From Symbiobacterium sp. (GTDB lineage Bacteria; Bacillota; Sulfobacillia; UBA995; UBA9673), in assembly GCA_020725405.1 (NCBI GenBank), contig DYFB01000017.1, positions 1-59,996 on the forward strand: 59,996 nt of DNA, given 5' to 3'. Below are positions 37,813 through 46,486 of the stretch, in pieces. The notes under the pieces are model-generated. The model was not told the DNA's origin, ran no database searches, and was given only the letters and a program-made list of their open reading frames with translations. A program made the position numbers and the translations under genes. How positions within the stretch are numbered: position 1 is the stretch's first letter; every line of letters begins with the position of its first letter.

Positions 37813-39545
37813 CCCCCTCGGAGGACCTTACCGGAACGGGCCGGAGTCCGGGCCTCGACGAACCCGCCGGCCGGGTCGGCCTCCGCCCACTCGGGAACCG
37901 GCCCAAGCCAGGCTCCCTGGGTCACTTCCTGCTGGCGGAGCTGGTCACCGTCGAGCGTCCCGCGCTGGCCCTTCCAGCGCCCCTGACGGAAACGCTCGAG
38001 GTCGGCCAGGACGACAGCGGGATCGAGGCCGAGCTCGAGCCCCAGAAGGGCCGCGGCCTGCTCCGAGCACCCGAAGCCCTGGCAGGGACCCATCCCGACC
38101 CGCACCCGGCGGCGGAGGTCGTCGAGGGTCCGGACCCACTCGTGCCGGACGACGTAGCGCACCTCGGCCTCGAGGACGGACTCGCAGGCGCAGACGACGT
38201 CACGTCCGCCCGGCTCGCGGCAGCCTTCCTCGAGGACGGCCTCGGCCCTCGCCCCGTGCCGGTAGGCCACCCGCGCGGCGGCGGCCACCGGGATCTTGAA
38301 GCGGGAAGCCAGCTTCTCGACGTCACGGCCGGAGAGGACTCGTTCCCCCCCGGGCAGGGGGAACTCCGCCGTGCGGCACCGGGCGCCCTCGCCGGAGAGG
38401 CCGAGGCGGGCGGCCACGGCGTCGGCCGTCTTCTCACCCATGATGCGGGCGATGGTCATCTTCCCGCCGGCGACGGTGAGAAAGCCGGCCACCCCGTCCC
38501 GGTCCTCGTGGTCCCAGACCTCGAAGTCCCGCGTCACCTTGTCCTCGGTCACGCCGTACTGGTAGAGGGTCGGCCGGAGTCCGGCCATGACCCTGATGAT
38601 CCTGGCCTTCCTGATGTCGGGCAGGACCGTCTCGTAGCTCGTGAGGAGGTATTCGACCTCCTGGGGGTCGGGCCTGACGTCGTCCTCGTCCCCGAAGTAG
38701 TCCTCGTCGGTGGTCCCGATCAGGGTCGTGTTCTCGTGCGGAAGCAGGGCCAGCCCGCGCCCGTCGATGGCCGTCGCGGAGACCCCCACGCTGGTCACCC
38801 GCCGGTCGAGGATGATGTGGATGCCCTTGGTCGGACGGAGGCGGTAGCTGTCCAGGCCGGCCATGGCCGTTATCCTCGGCACCCAGGGTCCGGCCGCGTT
38901 GACCGTGATCCGGGCCCGGATGTCCCGGGTCTCTCCCGTGAGAACGTCTCGGACCCGGGCCCCGGCGATGCGCCGCCGGGCCTGGGCCTCCGGCGGGGCC
39001 CCATCCTCCTCGACGATGAGCCCGGTGACCTCCGTGTGATTCCAGACGTCAGCGCCGTGGTCCGCGGCGTCGAGGGCGGCGAGAAGGTTGAGGCGGAAGA
39101 CGTTCACGCCGGGCTCGTCGTTCGTCAGGGCCGCGGCGAAGCCGGGGCGGAGGGACGGTTCCAGTTCCAGCGCCTCCTCCGGGGTCAGCTTGACGTGCGG
39201 GCGCCCGAACTTGGCCTTCTGGAACTGGTCGTAGTAAGCGAAGAAGGCCTCGAACTTGTCGACCTTATCCTCGTCGTGGACGAGGAGGAGGAAGGGGATG
39301 GCGAAGACGAGGTGGGGCGCGGCCCTCTGCATGATGCCGCTCTCGGCGCACTCGACCCGCGTGAGCTCCGGGTTCGACAGGAGGTACTGCAGGCCGCCGT
39401 GGAGCATGCCCATGCACGTGCCGGTCGTGCCCGAGCCGAAGTCGTTCCTCTCCACCAGGGCCACCCTGAGCCCGCGGAGAGCGCAGTCGCGGGCCACGGA
39501 CGCCCCGGTGATGCCTCCCCCGATGATCAGGACGTCGTAGACCAC
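37800..39545 (-). CDS. glpA: GlpA-like glycerol-3-phosphate dehydrogenase, FAD-dependent with C-terminal BFD-like [2Fe-2S] domain
   Basis: VVYDVLIIGGGITGASVARDCALRGLRVALVERNDFGSGTTGTCMGMLHGGLQYLLSNPELTRVECAES...AGPWVPRI; CACESVLEAEVRY...GMGPCQGFGC. GTG start at 39545. Confidence 0.9.
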   Translation of the reverse strand: MVYDVLIIGGGITGASVARDCALRGLRVALVERNDFGSGTTGTCMGMLHGGLQYLLSNPELTRVECAESGIMQRAAPHLVFAIPFLLLVHDEDKVDKFEAFFAYYDQFQKAKFGRPHVKLTPEEALELEPSLRPGFAAALTNDEPGVNVFRLNLLAALDAADHGADVWNHTEVTGLIVEEDGAPPEAQARRRIAGARVRDVLTGETRDIRARITVNAAGPWVPRITAMAGLDSYRLRPTKGIHIILDRRVTSVGVSATAIDGRGLALLPHENTTLIGTTDEDYFGDEDDVRPDPQEVEYLLTSYETVLPDIRKARIIRVMAGLRPTLYQYGVTEDKVTRDFEVWDHEDRDGVAGFLTVAGGKMTIARIMGEKTADAVAARLGLSGEGARCRTAEFPLPGGERVLSGRDVEKLASRFKIPVAAAARVAYRHGARAEAVLEEGCREPGGRDVVCACESVLEAEVRYVVRHEWVRTLDDLRRRVRVGMGPCQGFGCSEQAAALLGLELGLDPAVVLADLERFRQGRWKGQRGTLDGDQLRQQEVTQGAWLGPVPEWAEADPAGGFVEARTPARSGKVLRGGWRR

Positions 39546-39546
39546 G

Positions 39547-40755
39547 TCAGCGGTCCCCCCTTCCGGGAAAGGCTCCCACCCGCTCGGCCAGGACCTCGGC
39601 CAGGTCGGCGACCCGCAGCCGGGACGCCTTGCCGGCGGCCGGCCGGAGCATGTCGAGGCAGTGCGGGCAGGCGGTGACGAGGAGGTCGACCCCCGTCCGG
39701 GCGGCCTCGTCCAGACGCCGCCCGGCGATGGCCGTGGCCGCGTCCGGGACAACCGTCACGGTCGTGGCCGCTCCCCCGCAGCAGGCGGCTAGCCCGCCGC
39801 TCCCGTCCATCTCGACGAGGCCCAGACCGGCGACATCGGCGAGAAGACTCCGCGGGGCGTCGTAGACACCCTGGTAGCGGCCGAGGTAGCAGGGGTCGTG
39901 GTAGGTCGCCCGCCGCCGGGCGCCGGGGCCGTCCCCGGCCTCTCGGATCCTCGCCGCTCCCCGCAGGGCCGCGGCCGGGACCGGCCCGGCCAGGACCTCG
40001 GCGAGATGCCTGACCTCGACCTCGAGGGAGACCCCGAGGGCGGGGTAGCGCTCCTTCAGAACGTAGGTGCACATCGGGCAGCCCGAGACCACGGTCTCGA
40101 ACCCGCCCTCGCGCACGGCCGAGGCCAGACCGGCGGCGAAGGTGGCCGCGTCCTCCCGGTAGCCTAGGAGGTCGAGGGGCAGACCACAGCACGGCTCGGA
40201 CTCGAGCATGGCCGCCTTTACCCCGGCCGTCTCGAAGAGGCGGAGGGCGGCCCCGACGAGGCCGGGATGGAGGGCGGCCGTCGAGCAGCCGGCGAAGTAG
40301 AGGACCTTGGCCCCTGGGGTGAGCATCTCCCGGTAGCGCCGGAGGCTCCGGGCCAGCTCGGAGGCTTGCCCGTAAAGAGAGCGGTCGGCGACGAGCCGCT
40401 CGCGCAGGGCCTTCACCGGCCCGGGGGCGGAGCCGTCCAGGGCGGCCCGCTCGCGCAGGCCCCGGGTCACTTCAACGAGGTCCACGCCGCTCGGGCACCA
40501 CTCGAGACATATCTTGCAGGTCGCGCAATTGTAGAAGACCCCGGCGGCCTCCTCCGACCACAGGGTCTCGTCGCGGCCGAGGCCCCCGACCAGGGTCGCC
40601 TTCCCCCGGGGCGTGACCGTCTCGACCTTCCGCACCGCCGCCACCGGGCAAAGGAAACGGCACATGTTCGGACAGAGCGAGCAGATGCGGCCCTGGGCGG
40701 CGAGATCGAAACTCTTCCCGTCCGCCCGGCCGCCTTCCGTCCTGGTTCCGGACAC
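39547..40755 (-). CDS. (Fe-S)-binding protein with CCG domains (GlcF/GlpC-like)
   Basis: ICSLCPNMCRFLCPVA, CATCKICLEWCPSGV, ESEPCCGLPLDLLGY, DPCYLGRYQGVYDAPR, LAACCGGAATT. Confidence 0.88.
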   Translation of the reverse strand: MSGTRTEGGRADGKSFDLAAQGRICSLCPNMCRFLCPVAAVRKVETVTPRGKATLVGGLGRDETLWSEEAAGVFYNCATCKICLEWCPSGVDLVEVTRGLRERAALDGSAPGPVKALRERLVADRSLYGQASELARSLRRYREMLTPGAKVLYFAGCSTAALHPGLVGAALRLFETAGVKAAMLESEPCCGLPLDLLGYREDAATFAAGLASAVREGGFETVVSGCPMCTYVLKERYPALGVSLEVEVRHLAEVLAGPVPAAALRGAARIREAGDGPGARRRATYHDPCYLGRYQGVYDAPRSLLADVAGLGLVEMDGSGGLAACCGGAATTVTVVPDAATAIAGRRLDEAARTGVDLLVTACPHCLDMLRPAAGKASRLRVADLAEVLAERVGAFPGRGDR

Positions 40756-40756
40756 C

Positions 40757-42232
40757 TCAGCCCACCTCCCCGAAGAGCTTGCCGGGGTTCATCAGGCCCT
40801 TGGGGTCGAGGGCCCGCCGCAGGCGCCGGAGCACCTCGAGGGCCTCCCCGTGCTCGGCCGGCATCCAGCGCGCGCGGTGCAGGCCGATGCCGTGGTGGTG
40901 GCCGATGGTCCCACCGGCCTCGAGACAAGCCTCCATGGCCGTCTCCCAGATGCGGTAGTAGAGGCTCTCGGCCGAGCCCAGGTCAGGGGCGAGGGCGAGG
41001 AAGGTGATGTAGAGGTTCGTTCCCTGGGTGTAGGAGTGGGAGCTGTGAGCCGAGGCCGAGATGATGCCTTTGACGCCCCGCATCCTCTCGACCATCGTGC
41101 GGTGGAGGTCGAAAACCCGGTCCCAGGTCGCGGCCACCTCGAGGGTGTCGACGACGAGACCCTGGTTCATGAACTCCGGTAGGCCGCTGATGACGTTCCT
41201 CCGCTCGAGCCAGTGCCGGCCCGGCTCGGGGCCGAGGTCGCGGGCTCCGGCGGCGGAGCAGGTCTCCGCGACGACCCGGGCCTCCAGGTCGACCAGGGCC
41301 CCCAGGCCCTCGAAAACGAAGACGAGTATGCACCTGCCCTGGGATACGTGACTCCTGAAAGAGTGGGCGCTCTCCAGAGGGTCGTAGAGACGGATAACGG
41401 CTGGCCGAAGGCCGGTGCGCATGACCCGCCGGATGACATCGAGGCCCACGCCGAAATCGTCCACCTCGTAGGCCCGCGGCTCCCGCTTCTCGGGCCGCGG
41501 GTGGACGCGGCAGACAGCCTCGGTGACGATACCGAGGGTCCCCTCCGCCCCCAGGAAGAGATTCTTGATGTCCGGCCCGGTCGAGGCCCGGGCGGTGGCC
41601 TTGGTCCGGATGACCCGCCCGCCGGGCAGGACCGCTTCCACCGCGAGGAGCATGTCCTCGATGTTCCCGTACTTCGTCGAGAACTGGCCCGACGAACGGG
41701 TCGAGATGAGGCCGCCGAGGGTGGCGACGTCGAACGACTGCGGGAAATGGCCCATGGTCAGACCGGCGCGGTCGAGGGCCTTCTCAAGGTCGACGGCGAG
41801 GATGCCGGCCTCGGCCGTGACCGTCAGGCCCTCGTCGTTGATGTCGAGGACCCGGTCGAGACGCTTGAGGTCGACGATGACGCCGCCGGTGACGGCGAGC
41901 GTCGCGCCGAGGACCCCGGAGCCGCCCCCGTAAGGGATTATCGGGACCTCGGCCTCGTAGAGCACCCGGACCACGTCGGCGACCTCGGCGGTGTCGCGAG
42001 GCAGAACGACCGCGTCCGGCCGGGGGAGCGGCCGCCCGTGGTGGACCCTGAGAGCGGCCACCGGCCAGCTGTCCCGGGCGTAGACCGTCAGGGCGGCCGC
42101 GCCCCTGAACACGTTCTCCGGTCCCACGATGCGCTCGAGCTCCCCCGCGACCGCCGGCTCGAGGGGCCGCCGGCCTCCTCCGAGGCCGGCGAGGAGTCTC
42201 TCGAATTCGGTCGGCGCGGTTCCCTCGGCCAT
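40757..42232 (-). CDS. FAD-binding oxidase, alkyldihydroxyacetonephosphate synthase (AGPS)-like / GlcD family
   Basis: VPIIPYGGGSGVLGATLAVTGGVIVDLKRLDRVLDIN...TMGHFPQSFDVATLGGLISTRSSGQFSTKYGNIEDM...GAEGTLGIVTEAV...GGTIGHHHGIGLHRARWM...LDPKGLMNPGKLF. Confidence 0.9.
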   Translation of the reverse strand: MAEGTAPTEFERLLAGLGGGRRPLEPAVAGELERIVGPENVFRGAAALTVYARDSWPVAALRVHHGRPLPRPDAVVLPRDTAEVADVVRVLYEAEVPIIPYGGGSGVLGATLAVTGGVIVDLKRLDRVLDINDEGLTVTAEAGILAVDLEKALDRAGLTMGHFPQSFDVATLGGLISTRSSGQFSTKYGNIEDMLLAVEAVLPGGRVIRTKATARASTGPDIKNLFLGAEGTLGIVTEAVCRVHPRPEKREPRAYEVDDFGVGLDVIRRVMRTGLRPAVIRLYDPLESAHSFRSHVSQGRCILVFVFEGLGALVDLEARVVAETCSAAGARDLGPEPGRHWLERRNVISGLPEFMNQGLVVDTLEVAATWDRVFDLHRTMVERMRGVKGIISASAHSSHSYTQGTNLYITFLALAPDLGSAESLYYRIWETAMEACLEAGGTIGHHHGIGLHRARWMPAEHGEALEVLRRLRRALDPKGLMNPGKLFGEVG

Positions 42233-42376
42233 GACCACTTTCCTCGACCTCCTTCGCCCCGTCCCAAGCCGGAGGGGCCACTTGGTGGCAGATATGCGCT
42301 GCGGCTCGGGGCAAGACCGCCCTGCGGGCCGCCTTGGCCCGCGCCCCGTGCGCCCGCGAACCCCCGGACGAGCCAT

Positions 42377-42394
42377 TATACAGTATTCTGTATA
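42377..42394. promoter_or_regulatory. Candidate operator/promoter: perfect palindrome TATACAG-TATT-CTGTATA overlapping a TATAAT -10
   Basis: AT-rich 18-bp inverted repeat in a very GC-rich context, 145 bp upstream of the AGPS-like gene; minus strand reads ...TACTGTATAATGG. Confidence 0.6.
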
Positions 42395-42508
42395 TTGACC
42401 GTCGGCCAAGCCCTCCGGGGTTATGATGGGGGTGTTGACGGGGCTTCAGGAGGGAGTTCGACACCCAGGAGCGTTCGTCCTGCCCCGCCGGCGCTTCAGG
42501 CCCGCGCT

Positions 42509-43441
42509 TCAGAGCTCCGGAAGCTCCTCCCCGCGCATGACCCGCTCCTGGGTGGACCGGACCAGGCCGGGGTCTATCTTCTCGCGCAGGAGGGCCCCGA
42601 CCGCCTGGTTATCCTTCCGGGTCACCAGGACGGCCTCCCCCGTCTCGGGCGGGGGACCCAGATCACCGTCCCGGAGCGGGACCACCCTCACGCCGGGGAT
42701 GTCGGGAAGCCCCTCCTCCGAATCCCACATGGCCGCGTCGATGGTCCCCTTGAGCATCTGGTCCGGGAACTGGAGGTAGGGCAATTCGACCAGGGTGACC
42801 TTCGCCGTCCCGCACTCCCGGAGGGTCAGCGCCGTCACATCGATGGACTCCGGGTCTATCCCCACCCGCATCCCGTCCTCGATGCGGCCCCCCCGGGTCC
42901 CGCGGAGCAGGAGGACGTGCTCCCTGACCCCGCTCTGCGGTCCGAGAGGGACGGCTATCTCGAGGTGGCCGGTCTCCGCCTGGGCCACCTCGAACGAGAA
43001 CCGGGACACCAGGGCGAACTCGTAGCGTCCGGAGTCAAGGGCCGCCAGGCGCCGCCGGGCGCCCCGGATGTGGGCCAGGACCAGGGGTATCTCCGCCTGC
43101 TGGAAGGCCCGGTAGAGCCCTGTGGCCAGTCCCTTGTAGCGCAGGGAGTAGGGCAGGGGCATCACCCCGGTGACGGTTCCGAGGCCGGTGAGCTCCCAGA
43201 GGGTCGACGGGTCGATGGACTCGACGAAGGTGCCCATGTGGCCCCGGGGGATGAGCCTGACGGCCCCGCTGTCCTGCAGGAGACGGAGGGCCGTCTGCAC
43301 GGTGCCGCGCCCGACCCCGAGTTGGGCGGCGTAATCGGCCACGGGCGGAAGGCGGTCTCCGGGTCGGGCCCGGAAGAGGTCCCGGGCGATGCGCATCGCC
43401 ACCCGGGCGTGCTTGGCCATGAAGTCGCGGTAGCTCACCAT
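42509..43441 (-). CDS. GntR/YhfZ-like transcriptional regulator with C-terminal ligand-binding domain
   Basis: MAKHARVAMRIARDLFRARPGDRLPPVADYAAQLGVGRGTVQTALRLLQDSGAVRLIPRGHMGTFV followed by a periplasmic-binding-like fold (LPYSLRYKGLATGLYRAFQQAEIPLVLAHIRGARRRLAALDSGRYEFALVSRFS). Confidence 0.83.
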   Translation of the reverse strand: MVSYRDFMAKHARVAMRIARDLFRARPGDRLPPVADYAAQLGVGRGTVQTALRLLQDSGAVRLIPRGHMGTFVESIDPSTLWELTGLGTVTGVMPLPYSLRYKGLATGLYRAFQQAEIPLVLAHIRGARRRLAALDSGRYEFALVSRFSFEVAQAETGHLEIAVPLGPQSGVREHVLLLRGTRGGRIEDGMRVGIDPESIDVTALTLRECGTAKVTLVELPYLQFPDQMLKGTIDAAMWDSEEGLPDIPGVRVVPLRDGDLGPPPETGEAVLVTRKDNQAVGALLREKIDPGLVRSTQERVMRGEELPEL

Positions 43442-43460
43442 GGAGCCGAATCTTCCCCGC

Positions 43461-44390
43461 TCACGGCCCGACCAGCACCGTGAACCCCTCGTAGCCGTGG
43501 CTCCGGTTTATCCGGATGCGGGGCAGGAGGAGCGGGTCGCGGCCGACGGTCACGCGGGCCGAGGCCGTGGTCACTGCCGCCCGGTAGCCGGCGACGCGGA
43601 CGGCGTGGACCACCGTCGGGTCGTGCTTGCCGGCCGGGTAGCTGAAGGCGATTACGGTGACCCCGAGGCGCTCCTCAAGCTCCGCCCGGGACAGCGCCAC
43701 CTCCCGGACCAGGGAGAGCATATCCGACGTCAGGGTCCGGAGGTCGGGATGGGTCACGGTGTGCGACCCTATCTCGAACCCGGCGGCGGCCATCTCGGCC
43801 AGCTGCTCCCAGGTCACCCGGTTCGGGCGGCCGACGGCCCCCGTCTCGATGAAGAAGGTCGCCGTGAGCCCGCGCTCGGCCAGGACGGGGTAGACGATCT
43901 CGTAAAGGCTGGTGTAGCCGTCGTCGAAGGTGAGGAGGACGGGCTTGGGCGGGAGGGGCCGGCCCTCTTCGAGGTAGGCGAGGAGCTGGGCGAAGGAGAT
44001 GGTGCTGAAGCCCCGCCGGACAAGGTAGTCCATCTGCCGGCGGAAGACATCCGGGGCGACGAAGAGCTCGCTTTCGAGGTCACCGACCTCGTGGAACATG
44101 AGGATCGGGACGGGTCCAGGCCAGTCGGTGACCGCCGCGGGCCGCCACTCCTCCGGGTCGAATCCGCCGAGCCAGGCCGTCTTGGCGGAGGGCTCGGCCG
44201 CGAGAGCGGCCCTCAGGAGCTCGAGCTCCCCCGTCAGCGGCGGGGAGCCCGGCTTGGCTGGGGTCGAGGACGAGGGCGTCGGTGCCGCCTCTGCCGCAGC
44301 CGCCTGGAACACCGGTCCCCGGGGGCCCCAGCAGAGGCCCAGCACGAGGGCAAGGACGACGAGCCACTGCGCGCTCCGGCTCGGGACCAC
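43461..44390 (-). CDS. Polysaccharide deacetylase (NodB-like)
   Basis: PVPILMFHEVGDLESELFVAPDVFRRQMDYLVRRGFSTISFAQLLAYLEEGRPLPPKPVLLTFDDGYTSLYEIVYPVL...IGSHTVTHPDLRTL...FSYPAGKHD. GTG start with SD; the 720-aa track ORF is read-through upstream. Confidence 0.92.
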   Translation of the reverse strand: MVPSRSAQWLVVLALVLGLCWGPRGPVFQAAAAEAAPTPSSSTPAKPGSPPLTGELELLRAALAAEPSAKTAWLGGFDPEEWRPAAVTDWPGPVPILMFHEVGDLESELFVAPDVFRRQMDYLVRRGFSTISFAQLLAYLEEGRPLPPKPVLLTFDDGYTSLYEIVYPVLAERGLTATFFIETGAVGRPNRVTWEQLAEMAAAGFEIGSHTVTHPDLRTLTSDMLSLVREVALSRAELEERLGVTVIAFSYPAGKHDPTVVHAVRVAGYRAAVTTASARVTVGRDPLLLPRIRINRSHGYEGFTVLVGP

Positions 44391-44551
44391 GGCTCCCCTC
44401 CTCCCTCCTCCTCGGCCTTCACGGCCCCCGCCCAAAGGTTCGTCCCGGCTCCGACCCGGGCGGGTTCCCAACCGGCGGGTTCCCAACCTATGTTTCCGGG
44501 CCTGCCTCCGATTACCTCCCCGACCAGCGACCCCCTGAACCCCCGGGACGG

Positions 44552-46390
44552 CTACCCCTCGCGGGAGACGAGCGGAACCGGCAGGGCCGGGCCGGTCGGG
44601 ACCAGGCGCCCGGCCCCGAGCCCGGTCCCCAGGGCGAAGGCCTCCAGGTGCAGGGCGGCGACGACGGAGGCGGCGAGGAGGGTCCTCAGGGGCAGCAGCC
44701 CGTAGGCCGCGCCGAGGAGGAGGTACCACCAGGCCGGGCCGGTCAGGTAGACTTCCGGGAACAGGACGAGGAGGGCTCCGAACGGGACCAGCCCGCCGGC
44801 AAGAAGGAGAAGGTTGAGGGCCCGCCGCAGCCCGGCGAAGCGGCCGGCCGGCTCGGCCAGGAAGAGCCAGAGGAACGCGGCCGGGGCGAGGAAGGTGACG
44901 GCGGCGAAGCCTCCCCCGAAGAGCCAGGCCGGAAGGACCGAGGCGGCCAGCAGGGTCGTCAGGGCGTGCCGCCGCTCGAGCCAGTCGGCCGCCAGGGGCG
45001 GGCGGAACCAGCCGGTGAGACGCCCGACGGCGAGAGCGGTTCCCGCGCTCACCGCCGCCGCGGCGAGGAGGGGGAGGATGTCCGGGCTGTAGAGGAAGGG
45101 GTCCTTCGGGGTAGCCGGGTAGAGGTCGTAGCGGGGTAGGGCCCCGGACACGGCCAGGAGCTTGAGGGTGAGGAGACCGGCGAGGAGGCAGGCGGCGGCG
45201 GCCAAGAGGCGGCGGGCTTCGGCGCGGAAGACGGCCCACGCCGCCACGGCGGCGCGGCGCCGCTCCACCCAGGACAGGAGGGTCACCGTCCAGAGAGGGG
45301 TGAAGGCCAGGAGCTGGACGGCCCGCACGAACGGTCCAGGCAGGTAGCGGCCGTCCGGGAGGCCGAGGTAGGTCATCGACCCGGCGGCCCCGCCGGCGGG
45401 ACGCGAGAGCCGGTCGAGGCTTGAAACCAGGAGCTCGGCCGCCCGCCCCCAGCGTTCGAACGAGGCGGCCTCGAGGTTCGCGGCGATGTCGGCCGGGGTG
45501 TGGTAGACCGCCCGCTCCAGGGCTGGCTCCCGGGGCACCCCGGCCAGGTTCACCGCGGGGACGCCCGCTCGGAGGAAGGTGCCGGTGTCGGTCGGGGCGA
45601 CCGGGACCGATCGCTCGACCCACTCGGCGAGGACGCCGGCCCCGTAGGCCTCCCCGGAGCGGGCCGCCGCGGCGAGGGCCAGACTCCTGAGCCAGGGGGG
45701 AGTGTAGCCCCGCTGGGTTCCGATGGCCTCCACCGATATTCCGGCCATCTCACCCACGTTCAGGAAGTCGAGCCCGACCACCGCCGTGACGGGGCCCGGG
45801 TAGGGCGTCACGTCGAGAAAGGCCCGCGAACCGGTGAGACCGTACTCCGACCCGTCGAAGAAGACAAAGAGGATGGTCTTCTCGGTCTCGCGCGCGGCGA
45901 AGACGCGGGCGAGCTCCAGGAGGGCCCCGACCCCGGAGCCGTCGTCGGCCGCCCCTTGGAGGACGAAGGGCGGGATGTCGTAGTGCGCGTGGACCAGCAC
46001 GGCCTCGGGCGTGCGGCCCGGCTTGACCGTGAAGACGTTGGCGAGGTCATGGTGGTAGACGCCGGCCACCCAGGCCCCAAAGACCTGCTGCTGCGGGCTG
46101 TAGCCCAGATAGGCCAGCTTGGACACGAGCCACTCGGCCGCCCCGGCCTTCCCCGGGTTCCCGACCGACCTCTCGGGGAAGAGGGTGACGAACTCCGTCG
46201 TGAGCGCGAGGGCCCGATCCCCGTCGAAGGAGAGCGGGCCTTCGGCTAGGATCGGCTCCGGGAAGGGCCGGGAAGCAAGGTTCGCGATCACTCCGGCGAG
46301 GGCCAGACCCACGGCGACGGCCAGGAAGATGACCCCCAGGCGGTCGAGCTCCCCACCCGGCCTTCGCCCGTCCACCGCCCCCACCACCAC
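44552..46390 (-). CDS. M28-family peptidase with C-terminal multi-TM domain
   Basis: AVLVHAHYDIPPFVLQGAADDGSGVGALLELARVFAARETEKTILFVFFDGSEYGLTGSRAFLD...; many hydrophobic segments after about residue 330. Confidence 0.85.
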   Translation of the reverse strand: MVVGAVDGRRPGGELDRLGVIFLAVAVGLALAGVIANLASRPFPEPILAEGPLSFDGDRALALTTEFVTLFPERSVGNPGKAGAAEWLVSKLAYLGYSPQQQVFGAWVAGVYHHDLANVFTVKPGRTPEAVLVHAHYDIPPFVLQGAADDGSGVGALLELARVFAARETEKTILFVFFDGSEYGLTGSRAFLDVTPYPGPVTAVVGLDFLNVGEMAGISVEAIGTQRGYTPPWLRSLALAAAARSGEAYGAGVLAEWVERSVPVAPTDTGTFLRAGVPAVNLAGVPREPALERAVYHTPADIAANLEAASFERWGRAAELLVSSLDRLSRPAGGAAGSMTYLGLPDGRYLPGPFVRAVQLLAFTPLWTVTLLSWVERRRAAVAAWAVFRAEARRLLAAAACLLAGLLTLKLLAVSGALPRYDLYPATPKDPFLYSPDILPLLAAAAVSAGTALAVGRLTGWFRPPLAADWLERRHALTTLLAASVLPAWLFGGGFAAVTFLAPAAFLWLFLAEPAGRFAGLRRALNLLLLAGGLVPFGALLVLFPEVYLTGPAWWYLLLGAAYGLLPLRTLLAASVVAALHLEAFALGTGLGAGRLVPTGPALPVPLVSREG

Positions 46391-46486
46391 GCTCTCGCGG
46401 GGCCAGCCGGCACCGGAGCTCCGGCCGGCGGGATGTCGGGATTCTCCTTGCCTCCCTTAGTTCTTGGCCGCGACCGGTCCTGATTC

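Noticed and set aside
44458-44490. GCGGGTTCCCAACC x2 as a further minisatellite
   Set aside because: Only two short copies; too little to claim as an array on its own.
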